Source: Promethearchaeota archaeon
GTDB lineage: Archaea; Asgardarchaeota; Lokiarchaeia; Sigynarchaeales; SOKP01
Direction of reading: 5' to 3'
Length of the DNA: 14,720 bases
Assembly (NCBI GenBank): GCA_016839845.1
Contig: JAEOTL010000323.1
Location: 1-14,720, forward strand
The first letter of the stretch is position 1. Each line of letters starts with the position of its first letter. This document shows positions 6,474-12,756 of this stretch, in pieces. The notes under the pieces were generated by a model. The model saw only the letters and a program-made list of their open reading frames with translations. It was not told the origin of the DNA and ran no database searches. The position numbers and the translations under genes were made by a program.

Positions 6474-6488
6474 TTTTTTTAAAAATAC
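6474..6488 (+). promoter_or_regulatory. Possible promoter of the HNH gene
   Basis: A seven-T run followed by AAAAATAC gives a TATA-like TTTAAAAATA about 40 nt before the start. It lacks the C that separates T-run and TATA in the other promoters. Confidence 0.35.
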
Positions 6489-6526
6489 TGTTTGCTTAAG
6501 AGATTCAAAGGGATAGGTTTTAGTTT

Positions 6527-7879
6527 GTGATGATGTTAACTACTCAAAATATATGCGTCCACTGTGGAAAAGAAAAGAAAGAGAATGTTTTTAACTTATG
6601 TCCTGAATGTTGTCCATTTATTTATAAAAAAGGGCAATCTCCTCACCAAAAAATAAGACAAACAAAAAAATGGAAGGAACATCGACTCCAAAGACTAAAT
6701 AAATCTAATAATAAATGTGATTGGTGTGAAAAAGAAGATAAACTCGTTGTCCATCACCTAGATGGAATTACTTATCGTTATTATGAACAAACGTGGAATG
6801 AATGTCTTGAAAATAAATTAAATTACTTAATAAAGAATGATCTCAAATGGAAGAATGAATGGGAAGATGCGTGGTCTGAAAAATCTAAAGAAAAACTTAA
6901 AAAGCAAATAATCAGCGATTATATTAAAAAGCACCCTGAAAAAAAAGTGAAGAGCGTTAAGGCGTGTCCTTATTGCGATTCCTCAAGTCTAAATGAGAGA
7001 AAAACCACTAGTCCAAAATATTACTGCTCCAATTGTAAAAAGAAGTTCAATAAAGCTAAAATTAGATACTCTAAGGAGTTAACTAAGAAAATATATAAGC
7101 AAATTAACTGGAAGCTTAAAGAAATATTCAATAATAAAATAATAGTGGCTTCATACGAAGAATTACTTAGCCTATATCATGAAAAAATTAATAGTCGTAT
7201 CCAAGAGTATCTATCCATGAATAAAACCCTCGTATTATGCAAAAAATGTCATTATGCTATAGAACAAAATATGAAATTATGCCCAAAATGTAAAACTAAC
7301 TATTGCTCATTTGCTTATGATAAGTGTTATGCTTGTCAAGAAAAGGATTTTGTTGCTGAACATGGGGCGCACTATGTTATTGAAAAAATTGATAAGAACT
7401 TTATAATACGATCCCTCCCTGATAGAAAATTAAGTGAAATACTAAGATATACGTTTGATAGAAGATGGGATGAAAAACTTAAAGTGTGGATCCTTGAAGA
7501 TCATACCTTTTACTCAAGTCAAAAAGAGCTTATGGATTATATTATTTCTACAGGTAAATCCTACGATTTTAAATTTATCTCTCCTAAAATAAGGAAGGAA
7601 GTAGCTGAAAATATAAAAATAAAGAATTATAGAGAAAAAATCAAAGCACAATTACCTCCCTGCGCAGAAGAATTTGACGGATACTGCAATGACGCTGGAG
7701 ATTATGTATATGGAGGCAGTGCTATAAAATGTCATAAGGAAACATGCGATTCCTACTTTCCTGAACATGTTGATTTTGATAAACTTTCAGAAATTTGGAC
7801 AAAACTGCATTTAATAGATCAAAATAAGAAACCTAAGAGCTCTAGTCTTAGCGGTGATTCATTTTCGCAAGAAAAATGA
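6527..7879 (+). CDS. HNH nuclease-like multi-zinc-finger protein
   Basis: The 450-aa protein has N-terminal CxxC pairs (C10/C13, C25/C28) and then an HNH-like core split by a long insert. C64/C67 and LVVHHLDG (H76, H77) form the first half; NKTLVLCKKCH (C238, C241, H242) matches the classic N-L-x-x-L-C-x-x-C-H second half. The roughly 150-residue insert carries a zinc ribbon (C147/C150/C167/C170) and charged helices. C252/C255 with C267/C270 form another ribbon. The C-terminal part (about 280-435) is unassigned. HNH proteins cut DNA and are often mobile or defensive, so a nuclease role is inferred from family. The start is GTG 6527, followed at once by two in-frame ATGs, so the exact start is uncertain by two codons. 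The last residues (GDSFSQEK) are read out of frame from a copied piece of the preceding gene. Confidence 0.7.
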   Translation: MMMLTTQNICVHCGKEKKENVFNLCPECCPFIYKKGQSPHQKIRQTKKWKEHRLQRLNKSNNKCDWCEKEDKLVVHHLDGITYRYYEQTWNECLENKLNYLIKNDLKWKNEWEDAWSEKSKEKLKKQIISDYIKKHPEKKVKSVKACPYCDSSSLNERKTTSPKYYCSNCKKKFNKAKIRYSKELTKKIYKQINWKLKEIFNNKIIVASYEELLSLYHEKINSRIQEYLSMNKTLVLCKKCHYAIEQNMKLCPKCKTNYCSFAYDKCYACQEKDFVAEHGAHYVIEKIDKNFIIRSLPDRKLSEILRYTFDRRWDEKLKVWILEDHTFYSSQKELMDYIISTGKSYDFKFISPKIRKEVAENIKIKNYREKIKAQLPPCAEEFDGYCNDAGDYVYGGSAIKCHKETCDSYFPEHVDFDKLSEIWTKLHLIDQNKKPKSSSLSGDSFSQEK

Positions 7880-7934
7880 TCTGGGTTTAAAAGTTAAGAT
7901 TTTTTGTTATAGTGTCTTTAGTGATAATTTTTAA
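7839..7934 (+). pseudogene. 3' remnant of a paralogue of the membrane-anchored protein gene
   Basis: In the frame GTG 7854 / ATT / CAT the translation is ALVLAVIHFRKKNDLGLKVK, against ALIIVVIHFRKKNDLGLKIK at the end of the 5391-6401 gene. Within the matching block the changes are mostly silent in that frame: CGT/CGC, GGA/GGT, TTG/TTA, AAA/AAG; ATA/GTT is Ile to Val. The frame stops at 7932-7934. No 5' part of such a gene is present, so this is a truncated copy. The HNH gene uses another frame through it and stops inside it. Confidence 0.7.
7853..7885 (+). repeat. Near-perfect 33-bp direct repeat, copy 2
   Basis: This is the partner of 6347-6379. The two copies bracket about 1.5 kb containing the complete HNH gene. 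Confidence 0.85.
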
Positions 7935-7943
7935 AACCTTAAA

Positions 7944-7989
7944 CATAAAGAAAAAAATACGCCAAAGAAAACAATAAAATAGAAAAAAA
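7944..7989 (-). terminator. T-tracts behind the DUF998-like gene
   Basis: Several minus-strand T-runs of seven or so bases (around 7950-7956 and 7983-7989) follow the stop of the 8008-8670 gene in a 128-bp convergent gap. They are the likely termination zone. The innermost T-run plus CTTTATG also looks partly like a promoter but faces no gene. Confidence 0.4.
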
Positions 7990-8007
7990 GTAGTTAGGTT
8001 ATTTTAT

Positions 8008-8670
8008 TTATTTGAATACATAGTAATCAAAAGGAAGATAAAAGGCTAAAATTGAATAAAACAATATCCATTCGGTTAAAGGGATTACATTCAAAAAATA
8101 GATAATTAATGCAACGATAGGAAAAGTAAACCCATAAATACCAACCCTTCTTAATGCGCAATTATGGGTAAGAAAAATGTTTAAACTGTAGAAAAATATG
8201 GATAAAATAAATCCGCCAAATGAAAGGGCCATCGAGATACCATGATAAATTTCACCTGGACCAGCACGATCCAAACTGAAGATGCCAAGAAAGATGTATG
8301 CAACCGCGCCAACCACTCCACTAGCTAACCCAATTTTTACAAACTCTTTTGAACATTTAGAAGGTCGATATTGAGTTTTTAATCTGCGAAAGAAATAGAG
8401 ATTGCTGAAAATGGTTATTACTCCTCCTAAGATAGCAATACTGTCATGAAATAGCGGAAAAGGGATTACACTTGCTTTTCCTAATTCACTAATATAATTG
8501 TTTACGATGGTAAATCCAAACATTGAGGCCAAAATAATATCAATGGTAAGTAATGTCAGATAAGTAAGGTATCCTGAAAATAAGAAAATCTTAAAATTTC
8601 GCTCATTGAATAATCTCTGTTTCTTAGTTATGAAAGAAAATTTTTCAAGAATTTCTTGTTTAATTATCAT
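8008..8670 (-). CDS. DUF998-like six-TM membrane protein
   Basis: This 220-aa protein has about six hydrophobic segments, near residues 28-52, 75-94, 110-131, 142-166, 176-193 and 199-216. After the first segment comes NNYISELGK (residues 57-65), the S-x-L-G signature typical of DUF998 proteins. It is followed by PFPLFHDSIAILGG, similar to the F-N-x-x-x-x-x-x-G-G stretch of that family. A conserved-looking His lies at 143 (IYHGIS). The family is widespread in archaea and bacteria, without a settled biochemical role. The ATG is 25 nt from a TATA element, so the mRNA is probably leaderless. It is convergent with the HNH gene and downstream of RadA, from which it is separated by a T-rich tract. 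Confidence 0.75.
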   Translation of the reverse strand: MIIKQEILEKFSFITKKQRLFNERNFKIFLFSGYLTYLTLLTIDIILASMFGFTIVNNYISELGKASVIPFPLFHDSIAILGGVITIFSNLYFFRRLKTQYRPSKCSKEFVKIGLASGVVGAVAYIFLGIFSLDRAGPGEIYHGISMALSFGGFILSIFFYSLNIFLTHNCALRRVGIYGFTFPIVALIIYFLNVIPLTEWILFYSILAFYLPFDYYVFK

Positions 8671-8694
8671 GGTAGATAGATTTCATGTCAGAAC

Positions 8695-8750
8695 TATATA
8701 AAATAAAAAAAATAAAAAAAAAAATATAAAAAAATAAGAAAAAAACAAGT
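8695..8750 (-). promoter_or_regulatory. T-rich tract: RadA terminator merged with the DUF998 gene promoter
   Basis: On the minus strand, 8702-8748 is nearly all T and begins right after the RadA stop (TAA, 8753-8755), so it should terminate radA. Its downstream end merges with a TATA element (TTTATATA, 8695-8702) placed 25 nt before the DUF998-like ATG. One tract seems to serve both roles. Confidence 0.6.
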
Positions 8751-8752
8751 AA

Positions 8753-9949
8753 TTAGGCTTGTAATATCGCTCGCGCATTTTCCTGCCATTCTTGTACTTT
8801 TTTTGCAGAAACTCCACTAATTTTCGATGCCACATCCTCTGGATCAGAGTCAATCAATTGGGAAATATTTGACACTCCATAATTCCTTAGGTTTTCAGCA
8901 GTACCCTTTCCAATGCCTTTTACGGTGATAAGATCACTCTCATCTGATTCTGTTGGCTCAACATTAGATTCATCCTCCCCTTCTTGGCTTGCGCTTGATT
9001 CCTCGTATAAAGTTTCTATTTCAAAGTCCATTTCTTTTTTAGCGGGCATTTCTACCTGATCAGAATCAGCAATACCGGCACTCGTAATAAAAAACTCACA
9101 CTCTTCGGGCGGTAAATCTGCTGCATCTACTATAATTGCTCTTCTCTTTAATGAATTATTAGAGGAAAATCCCTTAGTCTTGAACATCACACGAAAATGA
9201 CAGCCATGGGCAACAATATTTCCTCCTATTGCATCGTTAGCCGAAAACATTCCCATCATCTTAGTCGCAACCTGATTGGTCAATAATATCGCACAATTGT
9301 ATGTTTCCGCCGTTCTAGATAATGCGTGGATCATATTATTGAGTACATTTTGCCGTCTGGCTAGCATGCCTATCCCTACATATTCATTACGTAAAAGGGC
9401 CATCAAACTATCTACCACAATTAACCTTACTCCACGAGTCTTACAAAGCGATTCTGCCTTTGCGATCATTTGTTGTTGATGATCGGAACTATAAATCCTG
9501 GCATGATGGATTTTGGAAAATACTTTCTTAGGATCCATTCCAAATCGTTTAGCGATACGTTTAATCTTCTCTTTTGCAAAAGTATTCTCTGAATCTACAT
9601 ATGCAACGGTAGCATTTAAACCGCCTTTCTTCTCCGGCAATTGAACTGTTACTGCAATAGTGTGGGCAAGATTGGTCTTTCCTGATTTAAAAGGTCCAAA
9701 CACCTCAGTAAGTTTTCCCGTAGCAACGCCTCCTCCGAGTATTCGATTTAACTCAGCAGAACCGGTGGTAATATATTCGGTGTTTTCATCAATATCTTCA
9801 GCAAGAGAAAACTCGGTCATACCTAAAGCGTTCCGGGCGTTCCAAATTAATTTCTTGGCGGTTTTACCACCTAAACCATCTATTTCGGATACGACCCCAT
9901 GCGGAGACATGGCGAGTGCTTCAGCGGTACTGATTCCGTTTTCCTGCAA
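8753..9949 (-). CDS. radA: RadA recombinase with an extra C-terminal helix-hairpin-helix domain
   Basis: RadA forms filaments on single-stranded DNA and catalyses strand exchange. Numbered from the TTG at 9949, the protein shows an N-terminal helix-hairpin-helix (EIDGLGGKTAKKLI), an FxxA polymerisation motif (FSLA, 47-50), Walker A GPFKSGKT (85-92), Walker B LIVVD (176-180) and an L2-like loop (GMFSANDAIGG). After the usual RadA end (AGIADSD, around 297) there is an acidic linker and a second helix-hairpin-helix (about 338-395; ITVKGIGKGTAENLRNYG). That extension is not part of ordinary RadA. The start is uncertain. The frame stays open 18 further codons, to 10003, and encodes the missing first half of the N-terminal domain (DLNLVKGINARQIKLLQENG), so translation must begin near 10000, where only ATA is available. 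The transcript ends in an adjacent T-rich tract. Confidence 0.9.
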   Translation of the reverse strand: MQENGISTAEALAMSPHGVVSEIDGLGGKTAKKLIWNARNALGMTEFSLAEDIDENTEYITTGSAELNRILGGGVATGKLTEVFGPFKSGKTNLAHTIAVTVQLPEKKGGLNATVAYVDSENTFAKEKIKRIAKRFGMDPKKVFSKIHHARIYSSDHQQQMIAKAESLCKTRGVRLIVVDSLMALLRNEYVGIGMLARRQNVLNNMIHALSRTAETYNCAILLTNQVATKMMGMFSANDAIGGNIVAHGCHFRVMFKTKGFSSNNSLKRRAIIVDAADLPPEECEFFITSAGIADSDQVEMPAKKEMDFEIETLYEESSASQEGEDESNVEPTESDESDLITVKGIGKGTAENLRNYGVSNISQLIDSDPEDVASKISGVSAKKVQEWQENARAILQA

Positions 9950-9997
9950 CAGCTTTATTTGACGAGCATTAATTCCTTTAACTAAATTTAAATCAGC

Positions 9998-10016
9998 TAT
10001 TTTTTATATCAACTCC
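9998..10016 (-). promoter_or_regulatory. Probable RadA ribosome-binding site with non-canonical ATA start
   Basis: GGAG at 10013-10016 is followed 12 bases later by ATA (9998-10000), the first sense codon but one after an in-frame TAA (10004-10006). ATA lies 56 nt from the TATA element, the same spacing as ATG 3581 and ATG 14142. No ATG, GTG or TTG exists in frame upstream of TTG 9949. Confidence 0.4.
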
Positions 10017-10053
10017 AAATTATAATTTAGATTACTTACCCAAAAATGCCTAG

Positions 10054-10070
10054 TATATATAAAGAAAAAA
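10054..10070 (-). promoter_or_regulatory. Core promoter of radA
   Basis: The minus strand reads a six-T run, then CTTTATATATA. The predicted transcription start is near 10030, giving radA a leader of about 30 nt if translation starts at 10000. The T-rich flank also lies downstream of the 10104-10490 gene and could end its transcript. Confidence 0.7.
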
Positions 10071-10103
10071 CTCAAGAAAAAAACAAAAGAAATTGAACTT
10101 CAC

Positions 10104-10490
10104 TTATTTAAGAAATTTTTTTAACTTGGTATTATATTCTGCAGGACTTATACCATGTATGAGAGCTTGATGCATGGCTTTTTGATGCATTTCATCAATG
10201 CTGAAAGTTTTATTATCTTCTTTCATCTTCTCACCAACCAATAAGAGACTTATTGCCAGATGCTCAATAGAAAAGGGTCTATCCCCCTCCTTTCCAAAAT
10301 ATCCTCCATAAAGGAAAAATAGGTTTAGCATCATTTCAATATCGTCAGGTGGAAACATTTCTGCACAATTTTCACACACAACCCCGTGGAGCATTTTTGA
10401 TTGGTATACACCCTGTAAACTTTTTATGTCGCGATTACAGATCGCACATTGAACCCGCCTTGACAATACCCCGCTAGAAGTAAATATCAT
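10104..10490 (-). CDS. Small zinc-finger protein, unknown function
   Basis: The 128-aa protein has a probable four-Cys zinc site near its N-terminus: C15/C18 (CAIC) and C39/C42 (CENC), 20 residues apart, as in a treble-clef or zinc-ribbon knuckle. The rest is predicted helical with no TM segment: a middle part (MLNLFFLYGGYFGKEGDRPFS) and a C-terminal helix pair (HQKAMHQALIHGISPAEYNTKLKKFLK). No family is recognised. The gene lies between radA and the RadB-like operon on the same strand but has its own consensus promoter, with the ATG 21 nt from the TATA element, so it is probably a leaderless single-gene unit. A role alongside RadA is possible but rests only on position. Confidence 0.7.
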   Translation of the reverse strand: MIFTSSGVLSRRVQCAICNRDIKSLQGVYQSKMLHGVVCENCAEMFPPDDIEMMLNLFFLYGGYFGKEGDRPFSIEHLAISLLLVGEKMKEDNKTFSIDEMHQKAMHQALIHGISPAEYNTKLKKFLK

Positions 10491-10510
10491 AAATATGATT
10501 AACGTGAATC

Positions 10511-10524
10511 TATTTAAAGAAAAA
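10511..10524 (-). promoter_or_regulatory. Core promoter of the zinc-finger gene
   Basis: The minus strand reads a T-run, then CTTTAAATA. The element ends 21 nt before the ATG, the leaderless spacing. It lies about 50 nt after the stop of the RadB-like gene. Confidence 0.7.
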
Positions 10525-10562
10525 TATTTTAATGATCTGTCAAATTTATGCCTTAAATATAA

Positions 10563-11273
10563 CTAAGAAATTGGGATCCATTGAAATCCATCATTCTGAA
10601 TTTGATAGCCTACCTGTTTGTGATATTCTAAATAAGTAAGATTTAATATTTTATGCTGAGAAGCAATATCTTTCTCTAAAAATATATCTACTGTATCAAT
10701 CCTGCTATAAAGCTTATGGAAAAAAGGTACAATCTTTCCTAACTTAGGATTGTAGGATACTTCATGAATTAAAATGAGTATGAAATCCTGTTTTTGACAG
10801 AACATAATTAATGGAAGTAGCTGTTCTTCATAAAAATGGTTTAAAAGCCTTGTTTTTTCATTAATACTACTGTATTGTGCAAGTTTGAAGCGTAAATGAT
10901 GCGAAATATTATCAATAACTATTATTTTCAGTTCAGGGGGTAACAATTTCCCTACAAATGTAGAAAAAAATCTTACTTGTGCTTTATAGGAGAGAAACGG
11001 TTTTTTAAAAGGAGTAATAAAAATATTATTTCTTAAAAATCGTAATTTCTTATTGTCTTTCTCAAACAACTGGGAAAGCCGGCGGGAAGGGAAAAATTCA
11101 CTGGCTTGAATCCATACACACTGATAATGATACGGAAGCTCCTTAGTCAAAAGCTGACCTGCTAAATATAATACTAATGAGGTCTTTCCCGCACCTGACT
11201 TTCCATACACATTTAATAATCTTCGTGAGGAAAGTAATTGTTCAATATCTAAAATTAAGGATTCTTGTTCCAA
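10563..11273 (-). CDS. RecA/RadB-like P-loop ATPase
   Basis: This 236-aa protein is about the size of archaeal RadB, the RadA paralogue that lacks the N-terminal helix-hairpin-helix. Walker A is GKSGAGKT at 24-31 and Walker B is KIIVIDNIS with Asp 121. LILIHEVSYN around 167-176 may be the sensor strand. After the P-loop the sequence is divergent from standard RadB, so a KaiC/RadB-like RecA-fold ATPase is the safest call. The start is TTG 11273; no ATG is nearby and the frame is closed upstream by the TAA of the preceding gene, two codons away. It is the last gene of an operon with an M50-like protease and a 2-TM protein, which suggests a membrane-linked role rather than simple recombination. 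That is inference. Confidence 0.75.
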   Translation of the reverse strand: MEQESLILDIEQLLSSRRLLNVYGKSGAGKTSLVLYLAGQLLTKELPYHYQCVWIQASEFFPSRRLSQLFEKDNKKLRFLRNNIFITPFKKPFLSYKAQVRFFSTFVGKLLPPELKIIVIDNISHHLRFKLAQYSSINEKTRLLNHFYEEQLLPLIMFCQKQDFILILIHEVSYNPKLGKIVPFFHKLYSRIDTVDIFLEKDIASQHKILNLTYLEYHKQVGYQIQNDGFQWIPIS

Positions 11274-11276
11274 TAC

Positions 11277-11609
11277 TTAATCACGCTCTAAAAGGTCAAG
11301 CACTTCTTGCTTTATCTTATCATCGTGATCCTGCTTTTTATCTTTCTTTTGCTCTCTTACAGATTCTTGGGAAGAGGTGTTAACCATCTGTTGGAGCATG
11401 AAAAATAAAATTAAATCATTCATGCGATCCTCTGAATCTTGTGAACTTCCTCCTAAAAATTTACCGAATACGCCTCCCTTTCCCTTACGCGATTTGAAAT
11501 ATATATATACGGCGACTCCGATGCCAATTATTACCACGGTATAGATAGGCTCTTTCTGAAAATACATCATAAACGCAATGATTATCACAAAATAACATAA
11601 AACTTTCAT
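11277..11609 (-). CDS. Small 2-TM protein with charged cytoplasmic tail
   Basis: The 110-aa protein has two hydrophobic segments at about residues 2-16 and 22-38, then the basic stretch KSRKGKGG and a long charged tail. The tail contains a hydrophobic helix (DLILFFMLQQMVN) and a Lys/Asp/Glu-rich end (EQKKDKKQDHDDKIKQEVLD). The ATG overlaps the stop of the upstream protease gene by four bases (ATGA-type coupling). The stop (TAA, 11277-11279) is followed in the same frame by one codon and then the TTG start of the RadB-like ATPase. No family is recognised. It may tether the downstream ATPase to the membrane, which is inference from gene order. Confidence 0.7.
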   Translation of the reverse strand: MKVLCYFVIIIAFMMYFQKEPIYTVVIIGIGVAVYIYFKSRKGKGGVFGKFLGGSSQDSEDRMNDLILFFMLQQMVNTSSQESVREQKKDKKQDHDDKIKQEVLDLLERD

Positions 11610-12385
11610 TCATCGTACCCCTCTTCGATAAATAACTCCTCATAATACTCATCTCTTTGCTCATAAGGTTTATGCCTTTTACGAGTAAGCCTTCGAGATG
11701 CTACACGTTTTTTATGGAAAATTCGCCGGTAAAAATAATATAATAATTTTAGAGAATATTTGAGCATAAAATAAAACGCGACAACCGTAAAGAAAGCCAC
11801 TATATAATAAAGCAGTTCCATTGGAAGAGCAATGACCGAAAAATCAATTCCAAAATACACGATAATTATTGCTAATGCTGTCAGGAACAATTGATAAGTG
11901 GAATACAGTGGATCTATACCATAGGATACAAACATGCTAGAAATATCTTGCGATGATGGATTGGCTCCTATCATAATGGATATCATGATAAACCCTATAA
12001 TGACGGTGGTAATAGCATCAACTCCTTGGATGATTACTATATCAAGACAGAATAAAAAGATCCATGTAGATATTATTAAGGGGCCTACTGATACCATTAC
12101 ATTCTGTAAGAAAGAAATTCGTTCTACTTCTCCAATTGTTATTTTTCCATGGGGGGCGACTCTATTGCTATATTCGGAGCGAAATTTCACTGAAAAACCT
12201 CTAATCGGCACCCGAAATATGATACACATTAAAGCATGGCTTACTTCGTGGATAAATACTCCGATAAACCCAAGAATATTTAAAAATGCTCTTATACGTC
12301 CCTTTGAATACCGATATGCCAATTGGCTGGTAAGTGAGACAACTAAAATAATGCAAAACCATATCATCATATCAATAAAGATCAT
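11606..12385 (-). CDS. M50-like (site-2 protease type) membrane metalloprotease
   Basis: This multi-pass membrane protein carries HEVSH (H46, E47, H50 when numbered from ATG 12385) in its second hydrophobic segment. GANPSSQD (N142 to D147) lies in a later segment and resembles the NPxPxxD third-ligand motif of M50 intramembrane proteases. The C-terminus is basic and then acidic (RRLTRKRHK...EELFIEEGYDE). An ORF extends upstream to 12433, but the promoter at 12407-12421 lies inside that extension, so ATG 12385, 22 nt from the TATA element, is the real start and the protein has 259 residues. It heads a three-gene operon with a four-base overlap to the 2-TM gene. Such proteases release membrane-bound regulators, but the substrate here is unknown. 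Confidence 0.75.
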   Translation of the reverse strand: MIFIDMMIWFCIILVVSLTSQLAYRYSKGRIRAFLNILGFIGVFIHEVSHALMCIIFRVPIRGFSVKFRSEYSNRVAPHGKITIGEVERISFLQNVMVSVGPLIISTWIFLFCLDIVIIQGVDAITTVIIGFIMISIMIGANPSSQDISSMFVSYGIDPLYSTYQLFLTALAIIIVYFGIDFSVIALPMELLYYIVAFFTVVAFYFMLKYSLKLLYYFYRRIFHKKRVASRRLTRKRHKPYEQRDEYYEELFIEEGYDE

Positions 12386-12406
12386 GGTAAATATGAATAG
12401 TGAGCC

Positions 12407-12421
12407 TATATAAAGAAAAAA
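12407..12421 (-). promoter_or_regulatory. Core promoter of the M50/2-TM/ATPase operon
   Basis: The minus strand reads TTTTTTC then TTTATATA, an exact consensus match. It shows that the operon starts at ATG 12385, 22 nt away, and not at the upstream ATG 12433. Confidence 0.75.
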
Positions 12422-12572
12422 TCCAGTTCCCAAAAAATGTAAAAATTAAATATTTATATAATCGTAACTTCAAAAAACCTAAAGTCTTGAAGCTTAACGA
12501 TAATAAATAACTGTTATCATAAATACAACTTCTTAACTTAAACTTAACCTTAAAATTACGTATAGGTGATAG

Positions 12573-12663
12573 CACAAGTTTTCCTCGACTTTGATCAGAG
12601 GGGGGTGATGGGTGAAATGGAAAAATTGCCCATTTTTACAAAAGTGTAAAAATGAAACTTGTG
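12573..12663. repeat. Nested inverted repeats before the TFB gene
   Basis: Inner arms CATTTTTACA (12631-12640) and TGTAAAAATG (12645-12654) pair perfectly around a 4-base loop. Directly outside, CACAAGTTT (12573-12581) and AAACTTGTG (12655-12663) pair perfectly, so the right arms abut. Two independent perfect matches suggest a regulatory site or a structured leader. Confidence 0.55.
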
Positions 12664-12705
12664 AGAAGAGCGTCTCTACCCTCATTTTTCGATCCAGAGG
12701 ATAAG

Positions 12706-12716
12706 GTTTAAAAAGG
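12706..12716 (+). promoter_or_regulatory. Possible TFB promoter, atypical
   Basis: GGTTTAAAAAGG contains a TATA-like TTTAAAAA about 41 nt before the GTG start. It lacks the T-run and C of the other promoters, so the TFB gene may be controlled differently. Confidence 0.35.
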
Positions 12717-12756
12717 GCACTCCCCATCTTCTTTTTCTTAGTAATTAAGAAAATTT

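Larger units (their letters stand above)
12422..12756. other. Noncoding intergenic region upstream of the TFB gene
   Basis: About 335 bp separate the operon promoter from the TFB start. No convincing gene is seen; the ORFs here are short and lack promoters. The left third is A/T-rich with TATA-like stretches (TTTATATAA near 12454). The middle holds nested inverted repeats and is less A/T-rich than its surroundings (a GAGGGGGGTG stretch at 12598-12607). The right end holds the likely TFB promoter. Two tiny plus-strand ORFs (13 and 19 codons) occur but have no support. Confidence 0.5.

Noticed and set aside
7944..7961. Minus-strand T-run plus CTTTATG, promoter-like
   Set aside because: The TATA part is poor and it faces only the 3' end of the HNH gene on the opposite strand.
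9276..9962. Plus-strand ORFs opposite radA
   Set aside because: The radA frame is supported by Walker motifs; the opposite frames are open only as a by-product.
10031..10042. GGTAAGT in the radA leader, resembling a eukaryotic 5' splice site
   Set aside because: Spliceosomal introns are not known in archaea, and no matching acceptor or exon structure is seen.
11934..12413. 159-codon plus-strand ORF
   Set aside because: It is antisense to the M50-like gene, which has HExxH, TM segments and a promoter.
12386..12433. ATG 12433 as start of the M50-like protease
   Set aside because: The operon promoter (12407-12421) lies inside this extension.
12603..12612. GTGATGG resembling box C of a C/D guide RNA
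   Set aside because: No CTGA D box was found at a suitable distance.
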